Assembly: GCA_003427395.1 (NCBI GenBank)
Contig: BFEA01000185.1
Span: 1,871,200 to 1,921,739 of the forward strand
Origin: Chara braunii
Lineage: Eukaryota; Streptophyta; Charophyceae; Charales; Characeae
DNA: 50,540 nucleotides
Direction of reading: 5' to 3'
Shown piece by piece: positions 21,255-32,452 of this stretch; position 1 is the stretch's first letter, and each line of letters opens with the position of its first letter. Under the pieces are notes generated by a model. That model saw only the letters and a program-made list of their open reading frames with translations. It made no database searches and was not told where the DNA came from. The position numbers were made by a program, and so were the translations under genes.

Positions 21255-21956
21255 TCTTACAACATTAGTTGCAATATGAGCATGTGAGAATGGATTGCCT
21301 CTTCAGCCCCCATCCTCCTTTTTTCTTTGCTAGCAGTCCCATTTTCGAAGCCTTTTTTTTTTTTTTTTTTTTTTTTCCATTTTCGAAGCCTGACTCTTTA
21401 GATGCAGGCAAGTCTACGACTCGAGTCTCTGGAGCACAAACCTACGTGCAAATGGGACCAGGTTGTTCCCTCTCGTTACTGATAAGCAATGATATGTTTC
21501 TTTTTTCTTTTTTCTTTTTTTTCTTTTTTCTGCAATAATATGTTGTTGTTTTTTTGTGCAATGATATGTTTCAGTATCATCAAAGATGAGAGTGTACGGT
21601 CATGAGGACTTCTCTGGATGTATTAGACTGCAATTAGGGTAGGCGCTGGGTGTACCTGGCAGCGATCACGTCCAGATCTGAGTTGAAAAAGTCCAGGTGT
21701 GAGTATGCCCTAGAGGTTGGTTTCCATCCTCTCATTTGATTCTCTTTGGGGAATCTTCTCTGGGTCTTGTCCAGTTTCTTCTCCCATTTTAAATTCCTTT
21801 TTGTCTTTTCTCATTTGATTCTCTTTGGGGAATCTTCTCTGGGTCACGTCCAGATCTAACTTGCAAAATTATTGAGGGTGCAGTGGAACGAGGTGCAAAG
21901 ACCGTTGGCACAGTAATGTCAGCCCCATGGCTGGCCTCTCTCCTTTTTTTTGGGGA

Positions 21957-22142
21957 GGGAGACTACCCAGGAGTCCCCAAAACAGTTTGAAAAAACACTT
22001 GGGGCCAAAACGAGTTTCCAATTGCACTTCACGCAATGTATACAAGGCCCGGTCAGGTACGGTGCCCGAAATGCAATTTGAAATCATTTTGGCCCTAACT
22101 GTCATTTCAAACTGCTTTTGCTACTCCGGCATAGTTACTCCA
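21957..22142. mobile_element. Foldback (MITE-like) element B2
   Basis: The best palindrome of the family. The left arm (about 21959-22036) and the reverse complement of the right arm (about 22062-22142) align over about 80 bases: AAAACAGTTTGAAA / AAAGCAGTTTGAAA, GGGGCCAAAACGA / AGGGCCAAAATGA, CAATTGCACTTC / AAATTGCATTTC. The centre ACGCAATGTATACAAGGCCC matches the centre of B1. No ORF. It abuts the T-run of the next LINE tail. Confidence 0.75.
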
Positions 22143-22285
22143 TTTTTTTTTTCCTTTTTTTCTTTTCAACATCTGCCGGTGGAGCGAGCAGGCATGATAT
22201 GAGCAGCCTCTGCCAGCCTCCCAGTGTTGATGGCTCCAATCCATTGGTGGGGAGCAGCACCTGCTGGAAATTGGGTCCAGGTCCC
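22143..22285 (-). repeat. LINE 3'-tail twin hairpin with A-tail, copy 5
   Basis: Reverse strand: stem 1 CTGGA / TCCAG (the CG before it is lost), stem 2 GCTCC / GGAGC with the CCACCAAT loop, the 3' box GGCTGCTCATATCATGCC, then an A-rich run (T-rich 22143-22167 on the + strand). Confidence 0.75.
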
Positions 22286-22787
22286 TCATGACGAGCACAA
22301 TGACGGACCAAGAAACACATCTTTTTTTTTTTTCTTTTTTTTTTTTGGTGGGATGAACAACCCGAGGTGGTGCTAGGGGTGCTGATAAGAGCAGACACCA
22401 CTATCACTGTCGGGGGCATCTTACCAAATCTCGAAATCACATGGCCAAATGCCAGTGGATCTGGCCCTGCACAGCCTGCTGGGCTCCAGCCTGGTCCACA
22501 GGGGTAGCCATATAGCTGGAACCCTGACAGGCTGACTGGGACAAACAGCAAGGCAGGTGGGTCTAGCTCGAAGTTAGGGCAGAAGAAGAAATCTTCTACT
22601 GAAACCACCAGTACATCTGGAGAATTCGAATAAGCCTGTCTCAAAAGGTTGGGGACTTGGGACAGGACCCACCTGGGGGCGGGCGGAATTTTTTTTCTTT
22701 GTTCAGGGCTTGGCCTAGTGCCACCCAACAGCATGGGACAGTTTTTTTTTCTTCTGCTGGGCCTTTGGACGCCCTGTCCCCAGCGTC

Positions 22788-22931
22788 CCCATTTTTTTTT
22801 TTTTTTTTTAATAAGACTCTGCAGGTTTTAATAGGAAGGGTGGAAAGAGCATCCCTCCCTACTAGAACCTACTTGGTCGCTCCATCTATTAATGGGGAGC
22901 TGCACCTGCTGGAAACCGGGTCCAGCGTCCC
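22788..22931 (-). repeat. LINE 3'-tail twin hairpin with A-tail, copy 6
   Basis: Reverse strand: stem 1 GCTGGA / TCCAGC, stem 2 GCTCC / GGAGC, the box GGGATGCTCTTTCCACC, then CTGCAGAGTCTTA and an A-run. It lies about 350 bases downstream of the reverse-strand LINE ORF2 relic at 23283-24010 and is probably its 3' end. Confidence 0.8.
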
Positions 22932-23036
22932 ACACATACACATGAGACTTTGAATGAAACCATCTAAGGCGTGGAGAGCTACGTGACACCCGCGGCCTAG
23001 GCCGCAGGCAATTTGGCCGCCGCGGCCAAAAAAGTC

Positions 23037-23157
23037 GGCCCTGTCCGCGGCCAACGAGGCCCTGTCCGCGGCCAACGAGGCCCTGTCCGCGGCCAATAAG
23101 GACTCAATAAGGACGCAATAAGGACTCAATAGGGACTCAATAAGGACTCAAAAAACA
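23037..23157. repeat. Two adjoining minisatellites (21-bp x3 and 11-bp x5)
   Basis: GGCCCTGTCCGCGGCCAA with a short spacer repeats three times at 23037-23097. It is followed directly by five units of GGACTCAATAA (with GGACGCAATAA and GGACTCAATAG variants) to about 23150. They lie in the region between the LINE relic and its tail. Confidence 0.85.
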
Positions 23158-23282
23158 ACAACAGGAGATCACTCATACCTGAACCATGATCTTGGGACCG
23201 TACTTCTTGAATGCGGAGGAGAGGGGTCTAGGAACTTTGACAAGGGCCTCAATGGTATCCCCAGGTCAACCTCAGTCCATTC

Positions 23283-24010
23283 CTGAACTTCAAATAGTAA
23301 TCACTGCATCTCCATAATTCCATATAACCTGTCCCAGTTCCCCCCCCTGGGGTCCCCCAAAGACTGAATTCTTGAAATTGTCTCCGGATTTCAGATTGTG
23401 AATGCAGAAATTGAATTGCAAGTGCACTTCGGGCACCCTACCTGGCCAGAAAGCTGGGTTGTATACATCGCCCGAACTGCAATTCCAAACTGTATCTTGG
23501 CCCGTAGTGCAATTATAACTCGTTTTTGTGACTCCCGCGGAGTTTCCCCTTGAATGTTTCCTCGGTATCTTCCCATCTAGTTCGGATAACTGTTTGAATC
23601 TATTGTCTAATGAGTATGTGAACTCAGGTCCATCTAGCCTTGCCCCTTCCATTTCATAAGTGCATCTTCTCCACCAGATTGCCCAGAGTACCGCTCTTCT
23701 TCCCAGAGTAACGGGAAAACATGGTGTGATTCAGAACCCGAGAATTCCAATAGAATGGCGTTCCAATCCCATAACCATTGGCATTGGGGACCCAATTGTT
23801 GCCAGATTCGGTGAATTTCGGTCCCACCATCTCCACAACCAAATAGCTCCCGGGCATTGCAAGAATATATGTTCAATAGTTTTGGGAATTGTTCGTGTAG
23901 GGAAGACTGTCCTGCAAAATTTGCACCATGGGTCCGGAGTGTCATTCCTTTTTGTTCCAATGAGGTTCGATCTATCAACCAGTCATTCTCATGCTTCTTG
24001 AACGACGGTA
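23283..24010 (-). pseudogene. LINE ORF2 C-terminal relic with zf-RVT (reverse strand)
   Basis: On the reverse strand, starting near 24010: NDWLIDRTSLEQKGMTL, then a frame change, TIEHIFLQCPG and LWRWWD, which is the zinc-binding end of LINE RT proteins (zf-RVT). Further on GRRAVLWAIWWRRC matches GRKAILWAIWHKRC of the LINE at 34.1 kb and GRWTILWALRWQRC at 48.5 kb. The relic is interrupted by foldback element B3 (23409-23549), after which the frame continues NLKSGDNF. Several frameshifts; RT and endonuclease are absent. Confidence 0.75.
23409..23549. mobile_element. Foldback element B3, inserted in a LINE relic
   Basis: About 85-90% similar by eye to the centre and right arm of B1 (GGGCACCCTACCTGG, AGCTGGGTTGTATACATC, CAATTATAACTCGTTT, terminal GTTTCCCC). 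The left arm is short. Because it splits the reading frame of the LINE relic, it inserted after the LINE. Confidence 0.7.
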
Positions 24011-24341
24011 AGGGTTCTTAGGTACCTCAAAAAGAAAATAAGGTGAGTGGGAGAAGATGGTGGGTTATCACGCGTCCTACCAGTGAGGGGGCTGGCTGGT
24101 AGGATGGGAATATGGCATAGCAGCAGTAGAAATGGTGGCTCCGCTGCAGTCTGTCTTGCCGGAGTGGGGTAAAGTGGTTTGATGGGGGGTTTTCTGAGTC
24201 ATTTCTGAATTTTGCTTAATCATGAAGTTGTCATAGACATGTCTGAAGTAGCTCCAATTTCTCCAAGCCAAAGTCGGGTAATGGCCCCGGTATCTCAATT
24301 TCCAAAATTCCATCCTTAGGCCAATTAGATTTTTTGAGCTA

Positions 24342-24462
24342 GCTGGTATCTGATTAACCAGATACCCAGCCGGAGGGCGGGAGCGCTATCGAGGGTTGGG
24401 CGCAGCAACAGGCTTGTGGGCCGATACCCTCGGCTGTGGACTGAGAGCACTCGGTTCTCAGT
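24342..24462. other. Three consecutive hairpins in 121 bases
   Basis: GCTGGTATCTG / CAGATACCCAGC (24342-24370, one bulge), CGAGGGT / ACCCTCG (24390-24432) and ACTGAGA / TCTCAGT (24440-24462). The region is GC-rich and noncoding, just outside the LINE relic. A structured RNA or transposon end is possible; nothing identifies it. Confidence 0.5.
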
Positions 24463-24599
24463 AAGCGGCACCGGTCAGCGGTGACGTCGCTCCGTGGATA
24501 GTGCTAGGTGACGTGGAGGAAAGGAGGAATGCCACGTGTCAAGTACTCTGCAGACAAGACGATCGTCATCAGTACGGCGACGCTGTCAAATGTGTGATT

Positions 24600-25295
24600 T
24601 GCCACTGTACTTATCAAGGGAGGTCAGGCTTTTGTGGGTGGAAGGCGCTCATCGAGCTTCCATTTCTGCTCATCAAGGGAGGACAGAATTGTGCCGATTG
24701 CGTGAGTCGAGTTTTTTTCGTGTTGAGTTGTTTCAAGTGAGCGCGCTCTCATTGCGCTCCGGTGGTTAAGCGTGACTGATAAGAGAGATGGTAAATTTTT
24801 TCAGTATTTCGTGATGAAGATGATGGATGAAGGCTGGCGGTGGGATGAAAGCATTGTTGTATCGCTCATCATACTTCGTCCGGGTATCGCAGCTTTGCTC
24901 ATCATACTCATCATGCATTGATTTGTATTAGAGAATATTGTAGAAAAGACGTTTCCGAATGTGAGAACGTCATTTCTTTGAGAGTGTAAGCTGCCATTGT
25001 GCTCATCATAGGAGATCAGGCTTTAGAAGACGCTCATTACGAAATCAACGAGTGGATAGCCTTAAGATTACGTGAGTCAAATTTCATTGATAGTCACGCT
25101 CATCATGGGAGGCCAGGTGTAGTCGAGTTGTTTTGAGAGCTTGTGCCTGAGTGCGATTCCATTGCGCTCGGTGAAAATCGTTTCAGTTTCCATGGTTATG
25201 ATCAGTGAAATCTAAATGAAGAACGCCATCGTGGGTTACGCGCAGGCCCGCCATCGCGCGGTCTCGTGCGGGGGCGTGATGCATCCGAGGTAACC

Positions 25296-25366
<71 letters not shown>

Positions 25367-26320
25367 AAGAAGCCTTTACGATTACGTGAGTCGAGTCTTT
25401 TTAACAGAGTGAGCTCCCATTGGCGCTCATCAGGAGAGGACAGGCTTGTTTTGATTTGCGAGAGTCGAGTTGTTTTGAGGGAGCCCTTAAGATTACGTGA
25501 GTCAAGTTTCTTCGGTATGCGCGCTCATCATGGGAGGTCAGGGGAAAAGCAGCATGAGGGTAAAGCGTCAAGCAGGGGGTGAATTTTACGTTGAAGGACA
25601 ATGTGACGAGTTAGTGTGATCCATTTAAATTATGTGCGCTCCACGTGAAAGATAGTAATGCCACTGAGAGGATTTGGAGGAAATACCAAGTGGTCAGGTT
25701 CGAATTAAAGGATGCCTTGCGGAAGAGCAATGGCATAAGCTAGTAGGATCCTCCGAGAGGTAGTGGAAAAGACAATGTGGATGTGATCGGGTTGAAGAAT
25801 ACATAGCGAGGGATTATCACGACGATACTTTGTGACACACAGGTTTTGAGAGGACCATGAGTGAGGATGAGGGATAATACGTTTTGTATTGCGTGTCATG
25901 TGGAAGAAAATAGCGCCACGTGGAAACAGGTGGGCGAGGGAATCTCTCGTCGATACATTAGAAAAGTAAGGGATAATACGGTTATATTGCGTGGTAGTGT
26001 CACGTGGAGGGAGATCGAGGAGATTTCGTGGAAATGCAAAGTGTATTAGTTTGGTTTGGATATGTTTGGAAGGAGAAATGCCTTATGAAAGATTTTCAAA
26101 TCGATACATTGTGACACACAGGGCTTGAGAGGATCGTGAATAAGGGTGATACGGCTGTATTGAGTGTCATACGGAAGGAGATAGCGTCACGTGGAAACAG
26201 GTGGGAGATCCAAGTGATTGGTGATAGTCATTATTGTATGTCGGATGAAGAGGTTGATGCAGATACAACTAGGGGGCATGCATCACAAAGGAAGACGAGA
26301 ATGCAAACGTCTTCTTAGTT
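24600..26320. repeat. Noncoding region built of diverged short repeats
   Basis: GCTCATCATGGGAGGTCAGG-like motifs recur at about 24612, 24668, 25001, 25089, 25425 and 25527, often with (G)ATTACGTGAGTCGAGTT nearby. A (GC)n(GA)n run lies at 25297-25366. A longer direct repeat has a 277-base offset: TTGTGACACACAGG at 25830 and again at 26107, with CACGTGGAAACAGGTGGG at about 25914 and 26188. No coding motif. Confidence 0.65.
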
Positions 26321-26883
26321 ATTTGGTGGTCTTTTACAATCGGCTTTGTACAAAGACTTATAGGTGGGAGGTGAGAGGGGGTGGAGAGGTATGAAAATGA
26401 CAATCGAGGAGGGAGCGAGAAGGCAGAGAGGAGAACAGGGTTGAAAGCGAAAGGGTGGACCTGTGTACAAGCAGTATAAGGAGCTTTTGTCGGCAGAAGA
26501 ATGGTTTGCGGGATTACGGACGGCAATACCCAAGTGGGATAGAAGAGGTTCAACGGGCAAAGGAGTCGAGCAGTCAGGAAAGCACCCCGAAACCTTGTTC
26601 CTCCTCCTATCCTGTCCAACTCCCTGCTCAATCCTTCTCAAAAGATTTCTCCCAGTCAGAAAAAAAAAAAAAGAAAAAAAAAAGGAGATTCTGAAGCGGA
26701 AAAGTAAAAATAAACAACAAATAATATATATATATATATATATATCGTTATATATGTATATATAAATAGAAACAAATAAATAATAATAAAGGGAGGGGGT
26801 AGTAGCTGCTTTGCATAATTTAAAGTAACAGGTTTTTTTCTTCCTCTCCTTGTAGACTCAAGAGGAAAAATTGTTTTGTTAGG
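26321..26883. other. Noncoding DNA upstream of the LINE; A-rich and (AT)n runs
   Basis: An A-rich run lies at 26660-26685 and (AT)n at 26727-26765. This may include the LINE 5' untranslated region, but no promoter motif is evident. Confidence 0.5.
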
Positions 26884-29529
26884 ATGACACGCATAATTCG
26901 TCATCAGAGAGTTCACCGTCAGGTGGACTCTATGCTAATCTTTCGAGGGGCTATGAGGCAGATCGCAGCAAAACAGTTGCACACCCTGACCAGACAAATC
27001 TTGCTGGACAAAAAGATAAGTGCATTTGTGTCAAGGAAGACCCAATCAATGCAAATTTCCCCTGAAGGGGAAATCCTCAAAGGGGAAGAAAGAGCGACAC
27101 AACAGTCACCACCGTTCTCTCTTCAATGTCCATCATTTACGATACACCAAGTTTTCTCCTCCCCTTTGGGCTCGCTAATCTTTGCTGGAATTGAGAAAGG
27201 AAAAGGGGGGGAGAAACATCAGAACCAAGGAATGGTGAGTAATCCATTGTATGGAGAAAAGGAAGGAACAATTCATATGGATCATGCAAAAAACAAGTCA
27301 CAGACATTGCCTCTTCCTTCCACAAATTTACAAGGTCTTACATCCTTACAGGAATTCGGCAGAGGACCGGGCTTTCTCAATACGAGTTATGTTTCCCTTC
27401 TATATAGAAAGCGGCTGATGGTCAAAGGAATGACGGAAGGAAGCGGGCGGCGAAATAAACAGGGAAAGAAGGGTAGGTGCGACAGATGTTGCAGGGCAAG
27501 AAGAGGAGAGTGGACAGACGGGCAAGGAGGGAAAGATTGAGAATGAGATGGGGGTAAAACAGGGAAGGATGAGTGGGTCCCAGCTTCTTTCCTCAGTAAA
27601 GCAGGGGATGCAGGGTACCTCTGCGGGTTCACAATCTTCTTGGGTAGAAAAGACAAAAGGTCCCTTTCAAAATAAGATGCTAGAAGTCAAAAGAACAGGT
27701 CACCATATCTCTCCCCTGCAAATTCCATCGTCAAATCTACCATCAGCCAAAGTTTTTTTCTGTCTAAATTAATCAGTTTATCAGAAAATAAGGTGGTAGA
27801 CAATGGGGGGAAGAGAACGATGATTAAAACTTACCCAGCTCAAAAGCTTGCTCAACGAGATTATGTCTACCAACGACATGCAAGTAATTGGGTATTTCAT
27901 GATGATGCGGCTTTCAAATTAGTTAATGAGAAAGTCAAATGGATTAATAAAAGATTAGCATTGTTTAAGGTTAGTCAAAAAGCTGCTTAGGATGACTTCC
28001 TCATCCAACCAGTGTCATCAACAATTTTCACAATTCTCAGCATTCGTGAGGAGGAGAAGAGGATAATAGACGGGTGGAGGAAGCTGAGATGTGACCGCTC
28101 AGAAATCCGAATATATCCATGAACTCCCCAAAAACAAGGACCAGATGAGAGGAGGCGGCAAATGATGGAGGACTTCTATTGGGTAGAATTTCGACACATC
28201 CCAATAGAGATCCATGCCGCATTCATACACGACTTTGGGAAAATACATGATATCATAGACTTTATTGATCCACTCTCGGCCTTTGCGGCAAGGAGGGATG
28301 ACTATCTAATGTTAGCCATCAATCATCTAGCAAATCACTCATTCAGTCTGGATGATGTAATCCCATATAAAGTAGGGGCCAAAAAAATTCACATTCACAC
28401 TGCACACAAACTTCGCCCGTGGTGCTTCAGATGTAAAGGATTTGGGCACTTAAGTACAGATCAGTCCTGTGAACAGAATCCTTTGCGCAAACAGAGGGTA
28501 ACGAGAAGATTGATCAGAGATCCGTTTAAAGGAAATTTACGGAGGACTGTAGATCAGGGGCATGAAGGATGGAAGTACATTGAGGGATCAAGCAACAGTA
28601 CAAAACCTAAAGGGTGGATATGGGAGAAAGAGAGAGAACCAAATCGGGAATCCAAGCCCCCAGGTAGTTGGATTCCCCCAGAATCAGCAGACAAAATAAT
28701 GAGCAAATCTTCTTCCTCCTCTCCCCCTTCGCATCCAGATCCTCAGTCCTTAATAGGATCATCAAGGAATTCTGCTTCACTTACTTTGGTTCAGGAAAAG
28801 GAAAAGGAAAAAAGTAAATCAAATTTGTTGAGTGAACCAGATCCACATCGATATGTGGAAGAAGCAGTAATCAGCACAAATGACAAGGTCCATCCCTCAC
28901 CTCTTAAGGAGGATCAAAGGAAAGATAATCACCATAACAAAAATCTGACAATGGAACATGAAATGGAAAGTGTACAAGATGATTCTCTTGATATACCTCT
29001 AATTAGGAGGAACCAGGAAAAGAGAAGGAAAAAAGTAATAATAAAAAGGGGAGGGCCTCATCATCACCTAAAATGGAAAGTCAAATCCGGCCCAAAAGGG
29101 GGAATGTCACAGGCTTCACAGACATTGGAAACTGAACAACACCAAAATTGGGAAAAGAACTCTAAGCAGGATCCATTTAGTGAGGCCTTTGGTGTAGCTC
29201 CCATGAACATAGATGTGGCTCAACCAGCAGAAGATAGTCCAATGTCAGAAGAGTCCCCTACAAAAAAAGAGGAACCCATCACGGTGGAACATAAAATGAT
29301 ACAACTGGCAGAATGGCTTCTCCAACAAATTAAAGAAAATCATGGAGAGGCTACTACAGAATTCGATGACTCTTCCTACGTTCAGATTATAAATCTAATG
29401 AATGTTAGCCCTTCTCTAAAAAGAGTGTTAAATGAGGGTCTTCGTAAGATGGACTATAGCCAGTCGTCGAATGCTGAATGCTATTATGGACATGTTTCAA
29501 CCACCTACCCCTGTATAAGGAGAGAATAA
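26884..29529 (+). pseudogene. LINE ORF1 with CCHC zinc knuckle
   Basis: RNA-binding ORF1 protein, now in four frames: 26884-27540, 27548-27772, 27793-27990 and 28162-29529 (455 residues). The third frame matches the reverse-strand ORF1 relic at 13107-13382. The last begins WVEFRHIPIEIHAAFIHDFG, similar in layout to DUF4283 of plant LINE ORF1. It continues to CFRCKGFGHLSTDQSC, a zinc knuckle at about residues 88-103 with a slightly long H-C gap. The remaining 350 residues are hydrophilic, rich in Lys, Glu and Ser, and probably disordered. Confidence 0.75.
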
Positions 29530-30112
29530 GGAAAGGTTAAATCCTAGAGTAGCATCAGGAGCCATTGTCCCATCTGAACAACAATCTTAGGGAATATTGG
29601 AAGGAGGGGAAAAGGAGACCCTAGTAGAAGATAATGGAAAACAGTCATAGGAGTCAGAGGACAGTCAACCTAAGGTTTCTACACAAGTAATATACGGGGA
29701 TAACAATGGTCACCTATTGCTGGAACAAGATGTGCCAATGTGTGATACACTTTCTAACACAATTAAAAAAGAGAATAATATAACTCTGGCTTCCCATCCT
29801 CAACCAAGTCAGGAAATGGTCATCCAACTCTCGTCTCCTCAGGAACAAAGTAAGCCGATCATTCAACAGGAGGAGGAAGAGCGCAGTGATGTCATTCAAA
29901 GGGAATTAGTAAAAGAAAGTCACTTAGATCAGACTTTTTCCTCTCAATCTCACTTTGAAGGGAATACAAAAGTTAACCAGAATGAGGGTACACTTTCCGA
30001 TACAGGTAAAAGGCAAAAAATGAGGAATGTGTTGGAAAAAGGTCATGCAGTGAGGCCTCAGTCCCCCAAAGGCAATCTGGTTATTCCAGTAAGGAAGAAA
30101 GGGGGTAAGTGA
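29530..30112 (+). pseudogene. Probable ORF1 C-terminal extension
   Basis: After the TAA at 29527, hydrophilic Gln/Glu-rich coding-like sequence continues in the frame 29717-30112 and ends in a basic RKKGGK. Composition resembles the preceding ORF1 tail. No domain recognised. Several stops between 29530 and 29716. Confidence 0.45.
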
Positions 30113-30113
30113 A

Positions 30114-30515
30114 GTGGGGCTCTCTCCAATTCGGCAAGATCGGTATGGAGGAGTTACATTGAGAGGATGGTCTACATATGTTGAATATCAAAGTGTGGGA
30201 GACCGAACTTTCAAACGTGACTTGCGGGATTTCTTAATAAAACATTATGACCTGGGGCCACAAGCATCTTTCACGAAGATAGGGGACAAAGCACAAATGA
30301 CAAAAAGAGACACTTTTGTTCATTTCGAGGATCAGAAAGAAGCAGGCTTAAAATGGTTTACTCATACAGCGCTGCTAGAACTACAGTGTCTCAAGATCAA
30401 AACAAATGGGGTGTGGTCTGTCTCTCACATCGTTGCCTTCCTCAACACCATTCTTAGAAGAGGTATACTTCAATCAACAGGTGATCTGGATAATGCATCC
30501 TGGATCCGTCTCTAA
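30114..30515 (+). pseudogene. Unrecognised 133-codon frame between LINE ORF1 and endonuclease
   Basis: The frame starts at a GTG and has no ATG near its beginning, so the true start is unclear. It has mixed composition (RDFLIKHYDLGP, TFVHFEDQKEAGLKWFTHTA) and looks like a folded protein rather than a random frame. It overlaps neither ORF1 nor the endonuclease. It might be the end of ORF1 in another frame, or a small ORF of its own. Confidence 0.4.
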
Positions 30516-30619
30516 AGAACTAGAAGATGATGTCCTTGATAGGATGAGGTAAAAATGGAAGCAATAAATGTCCATTATGGTAGAAACCCATCCTAGCAAC
30601 GCGCAGTAAAAACAACGGA

Positions 30620-31275
30620 CTTGGATCTCATATCACTTAATGTTAATGAGCTAGCAACAGCTGACACAGAAAAAAGGAAAGCCATTTTAGAGCAATTGAG
30701 AGGGGTGGTGGTAGATCTTGGCCAGACATTATTTGTATTTAGAAAACACATCTCACCAACTCCCCTATTCCCACCAGGGCTCATAATATGGCATGGCCCT
30801 TTGAAAAGATCAGTGCCCCAACCCCTAGGAGTGGTTCAGCAGGTGTGGCAATCTGGATCCCACCGGGATCTAGAGCTCAGATACTTTATTGGGTGCCTGA
30901 TAAGGAACAGGGTCGTTTGATTTCAACTATCACTGCGATTGGCCCAGATGTCATATGTGTTATAAACTTTTATGGGCCCAATGAAATAAATGACAAAATC
31001 AGATTCTTTCAGGACATAAGGATCCAAATCCCGGAAGGGATACCTTTAGTCATGGCAGGAGATTTTAATGCCGCTCCGGATAGTTGGTTGGATGGATGGA
31101 AGATACCATGGCCTTGTTCCCAGTATATAGAAAAGGATGAGAGGATAATTCAAACCTTATGTGAGAATGAACGCCTACTTTTTTCATACCGAAGGATCTT
31201 CCCGCGAGAAAGTTTTTTACATGTATACGTAACCAAGGCAACCATCTACAATCTAGATCTAGGATTGATATGATC
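30620..31275 (+). pseudogene. LINE ORF2: apurinic-type endonuclease domain
   Basis: The endonuclease would nick target DNA to prime reverse transcription. Visible blocks: LISLNVNEL, EKRKAIL, then after a frameshift near 30790 ISTITAIGPDVICVINFYGP and VMAGDFNAAPDSWLDGW (the GDFN catalytic box), and a late RIDMIL-like SRID block near 31262 in a shifted frame. The LQETH-type box is not recognisable. Dead through frameshifts and stops. Confidence 0.8.
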
Positions 31276-31439
31276 CTTTAATCTGAAGATCTAGAGAGAG
31301 CCTTGACTGGGGCAACAATCTTTCCACAGAGCCCATGGTCCGGAGAAGATTATAAGATGTGCACAATTCTTCTGTCTTTGGCATAGAAACAAGATCAAGG
31401 CAAAGAGCTCTATAAACTACATAATTGCTAGCTTACAAC

Positions 31440-32452
31440 AATTAAAAAAAATACTTAACAGATGTTTGAGAATATTGACAATCGACGATGGATAGACAAG
31501 ATTCCTATATCTCGTGGTTCAAAAATGACCTATGCTTTCTTGTTGAAAAATGCAATGAATTTTCTAAATTACGGGCTAAGAACAGACACTTACAGGAAAT
31601 ACAAATCCAGGAACAAATTCTCAATCATGAAATTCAGGATCAATTAGATGACCCCTCTCAAATCAACAACATATAGGAACTCATGAACCAGATTTTGTCT
31701 TTCGCACAGTACCGTTGACAAGTACAGATAATTAGAAGTAAATTGTCGAAATCCACAACAGAGGGTCAAATGGACACTTCCTTTTTTGCGATGGCACGAT
31801 CGAGAGCCAAACGATCAACTATAGATAATCTTTACGATCACAAACTTCCTTTCGATCCTTCGGTACTTGTATCCTCTGCAGCAAGTTTAAAAGTAGCCTA
31901 CGACTTCTTCAAAAAATTATTCAAGTCAGCAAAATACCCTACTCGGGTACAAGAAGATGACCAAGCGATTTGTCTATTTTTGGAACTCTTGTTTCAATCA
32001 ATTACTCAAAATCAAAGGGATTGTCTAGAAAAACCTATAACGAAGGATGCAATCTGGACAGCACTAATGCAAATGGAAGAAGACAAGACCCTGGGAGTAG
32101 ATGGTCTTCCCAAAGAATTTTGGGAAGCCATGTGGCCGACCTTCTCACAAGATTTGATGCGGTACTATCAAGAAGCATGGGAGACAGGTCAAATGGGAGA
32201 AATACTGAGTCAAGGGGTACTTACACTTTTATATAAAAAGGGGGGAAACTCTAATATTAGAAATTACAGACCTATAACTTTGTTGACAGTGGTTTATAAA
32301 CTATTGGCTACAGCACTGACTAACCTTATGATCCTGGTGATGGCTGATATAATTCACCCCTCACAAACATGGTTCATAAGTGGTCGATATATTCAAGACA
32401 ATATTCTCTTAATAAACGAAATGGTCAAAGCATCTCGTCAAGCTACCAGAGG
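31440..32452 (+). pseudogene. LINE ORF2: linker and N-terminal half of RT
   Basis: After a linker with two short frames, 31743-32452 runs open: W-x-ALMQMEEDKTLGVDGLPKEFW (RT block 0/1), LTLLYKKGG, NYRPITLLTVVYKLLATAL (block 2) and FISGRYIQDNILLINEMV (block 2a). The frame then breaks exactly where the FEKAYD and YADD catalytic blocks should follow; those blocks are absent and replaced by 32453-32840. Confidence 0.88.

Noticed and set aside
22135-22734. 199-codon reverse-strand frame
   Set aside because: It runs through a LINE tail and T-runs (poly-Lys segments); no domain recognised.
23010-23100. Cloning linker (GGCC-rich, SfiI-like)
   Set aside because: The GGCC...CGGCC words resemble cDNA linkers, but the unit is a regular 21-base tandem repeat and does not match a linker exactly.
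27137-27656. Reverse-strand frames under LINE ORF1
   Set aside because: They are shadows of the forward ORF1, which is supported by a second copy at 13.1-13.9 kb.
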